The position numbers and the translations under genes are program-made. This document shows positions 19,036 through 27,164 of a stretch of DNA of 64,000 bases, one piece after another (position 1 is the stretch's first letter; each line of letters starts with the position of its first letter). Below the pieces are notes generated by a model. It ran no database searches. It was not told the origin of the DNA and worked only from the letters and a program-made list of their open reading frames with translations. Origin of the DNA: Bradyrhizobium sp. Arg816 (GTDB lineage Bacteria > Pseudomonadota > Alphaproteobacteria > Rhizobiales > Xanthobacteraceae); NCBI RefSeq assembly GCF_029989365.1, contig NZ_JAPRAQ010000009.1:124001-188000 (forward strand). The letters run 5' to 3'.

Positions 19036-20078
19036 TCGGCGGCCGTCCTCTTCGAGGCGTCGTCGGCCTTCCCGGTCTCGAAATGCTTTTCGCTGTGCTC
19101 GGCGACGAAGTAGATCGGGCGCGCCTTCAGCTCGGACAGGATCTTGCCGATATATTCGCCGACGATGCCGATCATGATGAGCTGCACGCCGCCGATGGTC
19201 ATCAGGCCGATCACGAGCGAGGGATAGCCGGGCACCTGCTTGCCCGTGGTCCAGACCTCCCAGAGGATCGAGAGGCCGAACAGGAAGGCGCCGCCGGCGA
19301 GGATCACGCCGAGCAGGCTGGCGAAGCGCAGCGGTGCCACCGAGAACGAGGTCACCCCTTCGATCGAAAGACCGAGCAGGCGCGCGGCGCTGAAGGTCGT
19401 CACACCATGGGTGCGCGGCGCCGGCTCGTAATCGACGCGGATCTGGCGGAAGCCGATCCAGCTCGCGAGGCCCTTGAAGAAGCGGTTGCGCTCCGGCAGC
19501 TGCCTGAGCGCTGCGACCGCGCGCGGCGACAGCAGGCGGAAGTCGCCGGCGTCTTCAGGGATCTTCTGGCGCGCGCCCCAATTGATCAGCGAATAGAACC
19601 CGCGCACGGCGACGCGGCGCAGGAAGGGCTCGTTGTCGCGATGCGCCTTGGCGGTATAGACGACGTCATAGCCGTCCTCGATCCAGTGCCGCACCAGCTG
19701 CTCGACCAGCATCGGCGGATGCTGGCCGTCGCCGTCCATGAACATCACGGCGCCGAGCCGGGCATGGTCGAGGCCGGCCATCAGCGCGGCTTCCTTGCCG
19801 AAATTGCGCGACAGCGACACCACCTGAACGTCGACCGCGTCGGCCGGCAGCGACCGGGCGATCGAGAGCGTCGCGTCCGCGCTGCCGTCGTCGACATAGA
19901 CGACCTCGCAGGCGAGGCGATAGCGCTGCCGCAGCGTCTTGGCGAGATCGCAGATGCGCTGATGCAGGGCGGCGAGGCCCGCCGCCTCGTTGTAGACGGG
20001 GACGACAATCGACAACCCCTTCGCAGCGGCACTGGCCGCGGTGGTCGTCATGCCGGAAACGTCAGAGCCCAGCGTCAT
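19032..20078 (-). CDS. Family 2 glycosyltransferase with two C-terminal membrane segments (ArnC/GtrB/FlmF-like)
   Basis: A 348-residue protein (339 if it starts at 20051). The GT-A domain has SIVVPVYNEAAGLAAL, VVYVDDGSADATL, SLSRNFGKEAALMAGLDHA and MDGDGQHPP (the DxD-type metal site). DFRLLSPRAVAALRQLPERNRFFKGLASWIGF is typical of polyprenyl-phosphate sugar synthases. Two membrane helices follow (LLGVILAGGAFLFGLSILWEVW and VIGLMTIGGVQLIMIGIVGEYIGKI). It would move a sugar from a nucleotide to undecaprenyl phosphate on the inner face of the membrane. It is coupled to the downstream deacetylase. The first ATG has only a weak ribosome site, so the second is possible. Confidence 0.9.
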   Translation of the reverse strand: MTLGSDVSGMTTTAASAAAKGLSIVVPVYNEAAGLAALHQRICDLAKTLRQRYRLACEVVYVDDGSADATLSIARSLPADAVDVQVVSLSRNFGKEAALMAGLDHARLGAVMFMDGDGQHPPMLVEQLVRHWIEDGYDVVYTAKAHRDNEPFLRRVAVRGFYSLINWGARQKIPEDAGDFRLLSPRAVAALRQLPERNRFFKGLASWIGFRQIRVDYEPAPRTHGVTTFSAARLLGLSIEGVTSFSVAPLRFASLLGVILAGGAFLFGLSILWEVWTTGKQVPGYPSLVIGLMTIGGVQLIMIGIVGEYIGKILSELKARPIYFVAEHSEKHFETGKADDASKRTAAE

Positions 20079-20163
20079 TGATCAAGGTTCCAGAGGCGTC
20101 CATGGTTCTCAGCAGCATATGGTAGCTGCCGTTTGCTGTCGCTACGCTGAACGGACCTGAGGC

Positions 20164-21141
20164 TCACTGCCGCAGGAATGCCTCGAGCTTCGCGAACAGC
20201 GGGTTCTCCCGGTCGAACACATAGTCGAGCGAAACCACCGAGACGGTCTCGGCGCCATGCTCGCGCAGGAAGCTCGCCAGCGCATAGAGCTGACCCGGCG
20301 GACAGTGCAGCGTCAGCATGCCCGACGAGGTCGGCCCGCCGAACGGGGCTTCGACGCCGAAGCGCTCGTGGGCTTCGCCGAGCAGGGCCGCGTCGCATTG
20401 CTTGAAGCGGGTGCGGACCTCGCGGTATTTGTTGGCCCGCGACCGTGCCGCGATGTGATCGAGGATGACGCGCGCGGTCTCCCGCGCCTGCGGTGTCCAG
20501 TCGGCATCCCTAGAGGCGACCAGATTGGCCTGGCTGCGCAGGATCACGCCGTCGTCGAGCACCCGCAGGCCATTGGCCGCGAGCGTCGTGCCGGTCGTGG
20601 TGATGTCGACGATCAGCTCGGCGCTGCCGGCCGCCGGCGCGCCTTCGGTTGCGCCCGCGCTTTCGACGATGCGGTAATCGGTGATGCCGTGGCTCTGGAA
20701 GAAGGTGCGGGTGAGGTTGATGAACTTGGTCGCCACCCGCATCCGCATGTGATGCTGCTCGCGGAAGCCGGTGGTGACGTCGTCGAGATCGGCCATGGTG
20801 CGGACGTCGATCCACGCCTGCGGCACCGCGACGACGACGTCGGCATTACCGAAGCCGAGCCCGTCGATCAGGGACACGCGCTTGTCGGCGTCCGCGATGT
20901 TCTCGCGCACCAGGTCTTCGCCGGTGACGCCGAGATGCGCAAAGCCGCGCGACAATTGCGAAGCGATCTCGCTCGCCGAGAGATAGGCGACCTCGACATT
21001 GTCGAGGCCTGCGAGCGTGCCGCGATAGTCGCGCGCGCCGCCGGCCTTCGACAGCTTGAGCCCGGCGCGGGCGAAGAACGCCTCGGTGTTTTCCTGCAGG
21101 CGGCCCTTGGAGGGAACGGCCAGGACGAATGGCGCGCTCAT
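20164..21141 (-). CDS. hisG: ATP phosphoribosyltransferase HisG
   Basis: A 325-residue enzyme for the first step of histidine synthesis (ATP + PRPP). Landmarks: AVPSKGRLQENTEAFF at the N-terminus, GLDNVEVAYLSASEIASQLSRGFAHLGVTGEDLV, VVVAVPQAWIDV, TKFINLTRTFF and SAELIVDITTTGTTLAANGL (the PRPP loop). About 75 residues after the catalytic part (from GEAHERFGVEAPFGGPTSSG) form an extra C-terminal region like the regulatory domain of longer HisG proteins, although hisZ is encoded three bases upstream. It is the second gene of the hisZ-hisG unit. Confidence 0.96.
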   Translation of the reverse strand: MSAPFVLAVPSKGRLQENTEAFFARAGLKLSKAGGARDYRGTLAGLDNVEVAYLSASEIASQLSRGFAHLGVTGEDLVRENIADADKRVSLIDGLGFGNADVVVAVPQAWIDVRTMADLDDVTTGFREQHHMRMRVATKFINLTRTFFQSHGITDYRIVESAGATEGAPAAGSAELIVDITTTGTTLAANGLRVLDDGVILRSQANLVASRDADWTPQARETARVILDHIAARSRANKYREVRTRFKQCDAALLGEAHERFGVEAPFGGPTSSGMLTLHCPPGQLYALASFLREHGAETVSVVSLDYVFDRENPLFAKLEAFLRQ

Positions 21142-21144
21142 GAC

Positions 21145-22296
21145 TTAAGCTCCCACCTTGCGGCCGATCCGGGTCAGCGCGTCGACCCAGACCGAGAAGC
21201 CGACCGCGGGGATCGGTTCGGCCGATCCGAGCTGGGTCATCAGCCCGTCATAGCGGCCACCGGCCACCAGCGGCTCGGCGCCGTTGCCCCTGTGATGCAG
21301 CTCGAATTCGAAGCCGGTATAATAGTCGAGGCCGCGTCCGAACGCGGTCGAGAAGCGCGTCTGCTTCACGTCGATGCCGCGCGCGGCCATGAAGCCGACC
21401 CGGCTTTCGAACTGGTCGACGGCAGCCGTGAGGTCGAGCTTCGCGTCCGTGGTGAGCGCGCGGAGCTCGGCGACGGCATCGTCGGGATTGCCTGCGATCG
21501 ACAGGAAGCGCTTGAGCACCGCGATCGCCTCGCGCGGCAGCGCGCCGCCCTTCAGCGTCGACTGCTCGAGGAAACGGTCGGCGATCTCGGCCGTGGTGCG
21601 GCCCCCGACATTGGTGGTGCCGGCGATCGACATCAGATCGGTGACGAAGGCGAGCGCCGCCTTGCGGTCGGAGCCGGCGAGCGCGGCGAGCACACCCTCA
21701 TATTCGCTGCGGGTCGCGGTGGTCGCGGCCGCCAGCTTCTCCAGATCTTTTTCCAGGCTGATCTTGCGGTTGAAATCCTTGACCAGGCGGCGGCGCCACA
21801 CCGGATAGAGGTCGAGCGCATCGAGCAGGGCGTTGAACAGCGCCACGTCGCCGGTGCGGATCTCGACATCGCGGACACCGAAGGCGGCGGTCGCTTCCAG
21901 CGCCAGCGCCAGCATCTCGGCGTCGGCCGCGGCGCGGTCCTGGCGGCCGAACGATTCGATGCCGGCCTGAAGAAATTCGCTGGCCTGACCGCTGCGGTAG
22001 CGGAACACCGGGCCCAGATAGCTGAACCCGGCCGCCTGGCCGGCGCGGTTCGAGGTGAGGTAGTCGCGGGCGACGGGGATGGTCAGGTCCGGGCGCAGGC
22101 AGAGCTCCTCGCCGGACAGGTCCGTCGTCAGATACAGGCTCTTGCGGATGTCCTCGCCGGAGAGGTCCAGGAACGGCTCGGCCGGTTGCAGGATCGCGGG
22201 CTCGGCCCTGACATAGCCGGCCTGCGCGAACGACAAGAGCAGCGTATCCGCCCAGGCGGCGGAGCCGGCAGCATTTGAGGTGGCAGTCGCGGTCAT
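21145..22296 (-). CDS. hisZ: ATP phosphoribosyltransferase regulatory subunit HisZ
   Basis: A 383-residue paralogue of histidyl-tRNA synthetase without tRNA-charging function, which pairs with HisG and makes it sensitive to histidine. The HisRS-like catalytic core is recognisable: PAEPFLDLSGEDIRKSLYLTTDLSGEELCLRPDLTIPVAR, GFSYLGPVFRYRSGQASEFLQAGIESFG and FGRGLDYYTGFEFELH with VAGGRYDGL. There is no anticodon-binding domain, as expected for HisZ. It is the first gene of the hisZ-hisG operon, three bases before hisG. Confidence 0.94.
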   Translation of the reverse strand: MTATATSNAAGSAAWADTLLLSFAQAGYVRAEPAILQPAEPFLDLSGEDIRKSLYLTTDLSGEELCLRPDLTIPVARDYLTSNRAGQAAGFSYLGPVFRYRSGQASEFLQAGIESFGRQDRAAADAEMLALALEATAAFGVRDVEIRTGDVALFNALLDALDLYPVWRRRLVKDFNRKISLEKDLEKLAAATTATRSEYEGVLAALAGSDRKAALAFVTDLMSIAGTTNVGGRTTAEIADRFLEQSTLKGGALPREAIAVLKRFLSIAGNPDDAVAELRALTTDAKLDLTAAVDQFESRVGFMAARGIDVKQTRFSTAFGRGLDYYTGFEFELHHRGNGAEPLVAGGRYDGLMTQLGSAEPIPAVGFSVWVDALTRIGRKVGA

Positions 22297-22451
22297 AACA
22301 GGGGTCCATCGTCCCGGTGGAACCGGGCAGGGCGAGGGGGAGGCGAATTGGCGCAGGCCTTAGCATGGCCCGACAGCGGTTTCGACCTCCAAAGGATCAA
22401 TCGCTTAATGGCTCTGGAGGTGGGACGCAGCGATCTGTCAGAAAGTATTTC

Positions 22452-22467
22452 AGGTATTTTAATACCT
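22452..22467. repeat. Short inverted repeat upstream of hisZ
   Basis: AGGTATT, TT, AATACCT: two perfect 7-base arms in an otherwise GC-rich region, 155 bases before the hisZ start and just beyond the 3' end of the small minus-strand gene. It could be an operator or a weak hairpin; no T-tract follows. Confidence 0.35.
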
Positions 22468-22484
22468 AGACCGGGGCTTGGCTT

Positions 22485-22709
22485 TCACTCAGTCTGGCCA
22501 GGGAGATCTCTGGGCGCATCGCCAAGCGATGCATCGGTGGAGGCCAAGGCAAGCCCTGCGGTTTCGGACACGGCGTGATCTGCGAGCTCCTCGGCAAGCT
22601 CGAGAATTCTCTGCCTCCTGCTCGGGTCCCTTATGCCGAGAAATGCCTTGATGAGCCCGAGCTCCTCGCGCCGCCGCCTGTCCGATGCAGCATCGTCGTC
22701 CATGGCCAT
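22485..22709 (-). CDS. Small helical protein of unknown function
   Basis: A 74-residue protein, or 72 if the second ATG at 22703 is used. The core EELGLIKAFLGIRDPSRRQRILELAEELADHAV is a helical segment like the C-terminal part of small XRE-type regulators of Bradyrhizobium, where it follows the DNA-binding domain. Here no HTH is present, so it may be a stand-alone or worn-down relative. AGGA lies four bases upstream of the first ATG. It ends 188 bases before hisZ on the same strand. The overlapping plus strand shows nothing protein-like. The amino-acid pattern is good, the function unknown. Confidence 0.55.
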   Translation of the reverse strand: MAMDDDAASDRRRREELGLIKAFLGIRDPSRRQRILELAEELADHAVSETAGLALASTDASLGDAPRDLPGQTE

Positions 22710-22902
22710 GTCGTCCTGCGCGACACCTCAGTGCCCGTCGCTGATTTTTGTCCCCGCATGCGACTCAATGCAGCAACCGCACGCTCAACGTCACATTGAG
22801 AAATTGAGGAGGACAGGCAAGTCGTCGCATACTCATATTGGGTATGGCGGATGACCCGTTCGCTGCTGCCTTCGCTTACAATGTGAATGTTGGTTTTGAT
22901 TC

Positions 22903-23409
22903 ATGCGCAATGCATCAGATGTTATCCGGACAGTCTCGCGGCACACGCTGGCCTATATGCTGTTTTCGATCAGCGAGCTGTTCCGGCACTACGACGAATT
23001 CGATCCGCTGGACCTACTGATCGTTCATGCAATTCTCAACGCGAACGTCATCAATGTGATGAACGATCCGTCGCTGGACGAGAGATTCTCGAGCATTCAT
23101 GCGGTCGAGCCGGATGCGATCAAGCAAGGGGTGTCCCGCGCGGCGCTCTCTCGCTTCCTCAGCCTGCCGCTCGAGACGGTTCGCCGTCGCGTGACGGGAC
23201 TTAAGAGACGAAAGATTCTCGCCGAAACCAAGACCGGGCTCATCGTGACCGAGCAGAACGCATTCAGGTTTGGCAACAATCACGAACTGCAGAAGACTAA
23301 TATGCTGCTGCTCACAAAACTGCTTCGCGATCTCAAGCGCGCCGGCATCAACGGGCCGGATGATCTGCGTGCCCCCAAGGGCGCAGCATCGACAAGGAAG
23401 GCGAAGTAA
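22903..23409 (+). CDS. Winged-helix transcriptional regulator-like protein
   Basis: A 168-residue protein. After an N-terminal helical part (ELFRHYDEFDPLDLLIVHAILNANVINVMND) comes a winged-helix pattern: GVSRAALSRFLSLPLETVRRRVTGLKRRKILAETKTGLIVTE, with the recognition helix around LPLETVRRRVTGLKRR and the wing after it. The tail is basic. It looks like a DNA-binding regulator, but I cannot name the family. The AraC-type gene follows after ten bases on the same strand, so the two are likely co-transcribed. The ribosome site is weak. Codon use is somewhat less GC-biased than in neighbours. Confidence 0.65.
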   Translation: MRNASDVIRTVSRHTLAYMLFSISELFRHYDEFDPLDLLIVHAILNANVINVMNDPSLDERFSSIHAVEPDAIKQGVSRAALSRFLSLPLETVRRRVTGLKRRKILAETKTGLIVTEQNAFRFGNNHELQKTNMLLLTKLLRDLKRAGINGPDDLRAPKGAASTRKAK

Positions 23410-23419
23410 GCGGCAGGAT

Positions 23420-24430
23420 ATGGATCAAAGCCTTCTCGATACTGCTCACGATGGAACGCAAAGAACAGCATTAGACGGCTTGCTGTCGTTCCAGGGTCTC
23501 AAGCCATCCGCGGCTCTCCAGCTCCAATCGTACGACATCGATCATTTCGGAGAGAGTGAGAGATATGCCGGCGCATCCAGCATGCCGCTGTCGGCCGGGG
23601 CGACTGCAATCAAGCGCGCCCGGCTCAGCCTGCCGATCCTGACGCTGCTTCTGGTAAAGACCTTCCCGCGGATCGTTCGCGGTTATGATCTGGCGCACGC
23701 CATCGCCGTGGCGGTGCCGATGGACCATGTGACCTCCACCCGCATCAACGGGCAATCAATTGGTAGCTCCATACTCGTTCTCAAGGGGAGATCCGATTGC
23801 CTGGTCTATGAGCCGGCGGGGCGTTTGTGGGCTGTCGCCTATTTCAGCCTGCCCGAGCGCGAGCCCTGGTCTCAGCTGGATGACGGCTATCATTTGCTGA
23901 GCCCGGCATCGGACCTACTTGCCTCCCTGCATGGCTCGATTTCCACGACGCTTGAAACCGCGGCACACGATCCAGACTTCCTGAACGAGCCGACGTCGCG
24001 AACGGCGGCCGAACAATCCCTGTTCGTCACAATGGATGCTGCCATTCGGTCCAACGTGAATCGCGGGCCCATGCACTCCACGACGGACAGCTATCAGCGG
24101 ATCGTCGCAGAGATGGAACGATTGATCCGCCACGATCTCGCGATCTGGCACAAGACGACAGAATTGGCAGAGCGGGTGGGCGTGTCCGTTCGGACCCTCC
24201 AGAGTGCGACGCAGGCCATCTGCGGCATGAGCCCTCATCGCTACAGCCGGGTCTTGCGTCTCTGGTCGGTACGGAAGCAGCTGCGCACCGGCCCGGCTCG
24301 TCGCAGTGTGAAGGCCTGCGCAATCGGCCATGGCTTCTGGCATCTGAGCGAGTTCGCGGCGAGCTACAGGGCGGCTTTCGGAGAGCTGCCGTCCGAGACC
24401 CTGCATCGGTCGAAGCGCGAGGTCATCTAA
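23420..24430 (+). CDS. AraC family transcriptional regulator
   Basis: A 336-residue protein with a C-terminal AraC/XylS domain of about 100 residues: MERLIRHDLAIWHKTTELAERVGVSVRTLQSATQAICGMSPHRYSRVLRL for the first HTH, then SVKACAIGHGFWHLSEFAASYRAAFGELPSETL for the second. The N-terminal 230 residues are a sensor domain of the cupin-like AraC-binding type (SMPLSAGATAIKRARLSLPILTLLLVKTF). It is downstream of, and probably co-expressed with, a winged-helix regulator. The frame is open upstream but that part overlaps the previous gene; ATG 23420 is the first start after its stop. No target is evident from the neighbours. Confidence 0.85.
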   Translation: MDQSLLDTAHDGTQRTALDGLLSFQGLKPSAALQLQSYDIDHFGESERYAGASSMPLSAGATAIKRARLSLPILTLLLVKTFPRIVRGYDLAHAIAVAVPMDHVTSTRINGQSIGSSILVLKGRSDCLVYEPAGRLWAVAYFSLPEREPWSQLDDGYHLLSPASDLLASLHGSISTTLETAAHDPDFLNEPTSRTAAEQSLFVTMDAAIRSNVNRGPMHSTTDSYQRIVAEMERLIRHDLAIWHKTTELAERVGVSVRTLQSATQAICGMSPHRYSRVLRLWSVRKQLRTGPARRSVKACAIGHGFWHLSEFAASYRAAFGELPSETLHRSKREVI

Positions 24431-24486
24431 AGCGCGAACCTGTAGAGCCGCCGTGCGTGAATCGACGTTAGGTTCGCTTGGTTAGG

Positions 24487-25251
24487 TTAGGTGCCGTCCC
24501 AATCGCCCAGCACCGCCTGCACCAGCGCCAGCGCCGCCACCGCGGCCGTGTCGGCCCGCATGATCCGGGGTCCCAGCGCCAGCCGCAGGATTTTCGGCTG
24601 CCGCAGCAGTAGCGCCCGCTCCTCCTCGGCAAAGCCGCCTTCGGGGCCGATCAGCACGTCGATGCCAAGCCTGCCCTGGTCGTGTCCGGCTTCGCGTGCG
24701 TCTTGCAGGCTCTGAACGGGGTTTTGGACCTCCGCCGCCTCGTCGCAGAAGATGAGCAGCCGGTCGGCAGGGCGCTGACTGAGATACCGGTCCAGCGGCA
24801 CCGGCTCGGCCACCGTGGCGATGCTGAGGATGCCGCATTGCTCGGCGGCCTCGACCACATTGGCACGCATCCGCTCGGTGTTGACCCGGGAGGCCTGGGT
24901 GAAGCGGGTCAGGACCGGCTGAAGCGTGGCGGCACCCATCTCGATGGCCTTCTGGACCATGTAATCGAGCCGGGCATGCTTGAGCGGCGCGAAGACGTAA
25001 GCGAGGTCGGCGAACTGGTCCTGCGGGCGGGTCTGCTGGAGGATCACGAGGCCGTCCGGCCGCTTGCGGCCCTCAATCGCAGCCTGCCACTCGCCGTCGC
25101 GGCCGTTGAACGCCAAAACCTCGGCCCCGGCGGCAAGCCGCAGCACATTGCCGAGATAATTGCTCTGGTCGCGGTCGAGCGGAACCCGGGCGTCCTGGGC
25201 AAGGGGGACATCGACAAACAGGCGGGGGGCGCGAAAATCGTGGGAGGGCAT
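24487..25251 (-). CDS. rsmE: 16S rRNA (uracil(1498)-N(3))-methyltransferase RsmE
   Basis: A 254-residue SPOUT-class methyltransferase that methylates U1498 of 16S rRNA in the decoding region, using S-adenosylmethionine. N-terminal PUA-like part: RLFVDVPLAQDARVPLDRDQSNYLGNVLRL. Catalytic knot: KHARLDYMVQKAIEMGAATLQPVLTRFTQ, then VLIGPEGGFAEEE and RLALGPRIMRADTAAVAAL, which form the cofactor-binding knot. Length and order match the family. It is a single gene convergent with the AraC-type gene and divergent from the next exported-protein gene. Confidence 0.95.
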   Translation of the reverse strand: MPSHDFRAPRLFVDVPLAQDARVPLDRDQSNYLGNVLRLAAGAEVLAFNGRDGEWQAAIEGRKRPDGLVILQQTRPQDQFADLAYVFAPLKHARLDYMVQKAIEMGAATLQPVLTRFTQASRVNTERMRANVVEAAEQCGILSIATVAEPVPLDRYLSQRPADRLLIFCDEAAEVQNPVQSLQDAREAGHDQGRLGIDVLIGPEGGFAEEERALLLRQPKILRLALGPRIMRADTAAVAALALVQAVLGDWDGT

Positions 25252-25462
25252 CGTTCAAAGGTCCAATTTACCGCCGTTATTAACCGAAAGCCGCCATTTC
25301 GGGGGTAAATATTGCCGAATCGGTGCGTCGGCGCGCCGCGCTCTTGCCCTATTCGGCGGGTTGTTAAGGGCCGGCGGGAATCGTAAAATCGCGAGCACGC
25401 TAGTTGCGCTTCAATTGGGAAGGCGCCGAGCCCCGTAAGCTCCTGCCGGAGAGACTGCCTTG

Positions 25463-26122
25463 ATGATCCGTCGTTTGATGGTTCCGATCACTGCCGCCAT
25501 GGTCACCTTGGGCGCCGCGGGTGCCCACGCGCAGGGCTTCCCTGCGCCGCTGCCTGGCCAAGCCCCAACCAGTTCCGCGTTTCCGCCTGTGAATGGCTCG
25601 GCGCCGACCGCTTCGGTCGGTACAGCGCCCCAAGGATCGTTTCCCGTGAACGGCGCCGCGCCCGTCGGTGGCGCAGGTGCCTTCAGCGCCGCCCCGCCGA
25701 CGCAAGGCGGTCCCGGCGAGGACTGCATGAAAACCTTCATGCCGCTGCGCGAGGAAGCCGAGAAGCGCGGCAAGCTGATCAAGGCCGCGAGTGATCGTCA
25801 CGCCGCGCCGGAAGAAGCCTGCAAGCTGATCCGCAATTTCAGCCAGGCTGAGACCAAGATGATCAAGTACATCGAGGCCAACGCCTCGAAGTGCGGGATT
25901 CCGGCGCAGGTCAGTGCGCAGATGAAGGACGGCCACAAGAACACCGAGGCCATGGCGACGAAGGTCTGCAACGTCGCGCAGCAGATGCAGAACCAGCCGC
26001 GCGGTCCGGCCGGTCCGTCGCTGAGCGAGGTGCTGGGCTCGGGCTCGGCGCCTGAAGCCAATGCCGGCAAGAAGGGCGGCAGCACCTTCGATACGCTCAA
26101 CGGCAACGTCCTCACCCGATGA
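25463..26122 (+). CDS. Exported Pro/Ala-rich protein of unknown function
   Basis: A 219-residue protein with a signal peptide (MIRRLMVPITAAMVTLGAAGAHAQG), a low-complexity Ala/Pro/Gly/Ser stretch of about 65 residues, and a compact domain from about residue 85: DCMKTFMPLREEAEKRGKLIKAASDRHAAPEEACKLIRNFSQAETKMIKYIEANASKCGIP. That domain has four cysteines and a helical pattern, and recurs in Bradyrhizobium exported proteins. I do not know its function. The ATG at 25463 has GGAGAG upstream. The stop overlaps the ubiA start by four bases, so the two are co-translated. Confidence 0.75.
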   Translation: MIRRLMVPITAAMVTLGAAGAHAQGFPAPLPGQAPTSSAFPPVNGSAPTASVGTAPQGSFPVNGAAPVGGAGAFSAAPPTQGGPGEDCMKTFMPLREEAEKRGKLIKAASDRHAAPEEACKLIRNFSQAETKMIKYIEANASKCGIPAQVSAQMKDGHKNTEAMATKVCNVAQQMQNQPRGPAGPSLSEVLGSGSAPEANAGKKGGSTFDTLNGNVLTR

Positions 26123-27051
26123 GTGATACATCCGCCCGCGTTGCCGATTCCACCGGCAACTGGGTCGATACGCTCGCGCCGCAATGGGCGCGGCCTTATT
26201 TGCGCCTGTCGCGCTTCGATCGTCCGATCGGCTCCTGGCTCCTGTTGATGCCGTGCTGGTGGTCGGCGGCGCTCGCTGCCGGCATGGCGCACGACGTCCG
26301 CGGCCTGCCGCTCACCATCGTGCTGTTCTTCATCGGCGCCTTCGTCATGCGCGGAGCAGGCTGCACCTGGAACGACATCACCGACCGCGATCTCGACGAC
26401 AAGGTCGAGCGCACCCGCTCGCGGCCGTTGCCGTCGGGCCAGGTGACGACCAGGCAGGCGCTGGCCTTCATGGTCGCGCAGGCGCTGACCGGTCTCGTGG
26501 TGCTGCTGCAATTCAACCGCTTCGCGGTCCTGACCGGCATCGCCTCGCTTTTGATCGTCGCGATCTATCCCTTCATGAAGCGCATTACCTGGTGGCCGCA
26601 GATCGTGCTCGGCCTCGCCTTCTCCTGGGGCGCGCTGATGGGATTTGCCGTCACCTTCGGCCGCATCGAATTGACCGCGTTGGTGCTCTATGCCGGATCG
26701 ATCTCGTGGGTGATCGGCTATGACACGATCTATGCGCATCAGGACGCCGAGGACGACGCGCTGATCGGCATCAAGTCCACTGCGCGGCTGTTCGGCGCGC
26801 ACACGCACCAGGCGCTGATCCTGTTCTACGGGCTCGCGGTGATGCTGATCGGCGTCGCGCTGGCCTCAGGCGATGCGCGCTGGCCGGCCTGGCTCGGGCT
26901 TGCCGCGTTCGCCGTGCATCTGGCGTCGCAGATCGTGCGGCTTGATATCAGCGACCCCCTGCTCTGCAAGCGCCTGTTCTTCTCGAACAAGTATGCGGGC
27001 TTCCTGCTGTTTGCGGGATTGCTGGTCGACGCGGTGCTGCGGGCGGCGTAG
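26119..27051 (+). CDS. ubiA: 4-hydroxybenzoate polyprenyltransferase UbiA
   Basis: A 310-residue membrane enzyme that attaches the polyprenyl chain to 4-hydroxybenzoate in ubiquinone synthesis. Both aspartate-rich motifs are present: NDITDRDLDDKVERTRSRPL, and DTIYAHQDAEDDALIGIKST in the second half. About eight membrane helices surround them (PIGSWLLLMPCWWSAALAAG and others). The length is standard. It is coupled by an ATGA overlap to the exported protein upstream and ends at a dispersed repeat. Confidence 0.96.
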   Translation: MSDTSARVADSTGNWVDTLAPQWARPYLRLSRFDRPIGSWLLLMPCWWSAALAAGMAHDVRGLPLTIVLFFIGAFVMRGAGCTWNDITDRDLDDKVERTRSRPLPSGQVTTRQALAFMVAQALTGLVVLLQFNRFAVLTGIASLLIVAIYPFMKRITWWPQIVLGLAFSWGALMGFAVTFGRIELTALVLYAGSISWVIGYDTIYAHQDAEDDALIGIKSTARLFGAHTHQALILFYGLAVMLIGVALASGDARWPAWLGLAAFAVHLASQIVRLDISDPLLCKRLFFSNKYAGFLLFAGLLVDAVLRAA

Positions 27052-27053
27052 CT

Positions 27054-27147
27054 GTAGGGTGGGCGAAGGCGCTCCTGCGCCGCGCCCACCATCTTCCCGA
27101 GATTGAGACAAAAAATGGTGGGCACGCTTTCGCTTTGCCCACCCTAC
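27054..27147. repeat. Dispersed repeat family D (GTAGGGTGGGC type)
   Basis: GTAGGGTGGGC at the left and GCCCACCCTAC at the right are perfect inverted ends, with a second inner pair CGCGCCCACCAT and ATGGTGGGC. A second copy is at 50427-50517. It lies directly after the ubiA stop. Confidence 0.85.
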
Positions 27148-27164
27148 GGCACCGTGCTTGCCGT

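Noticed and set aside
20257..22278. 673-codon plus-strand frame across hisG and hisZ
   Set aside because: Antisense shadow of hisG/hisZ; no recognisable domain.
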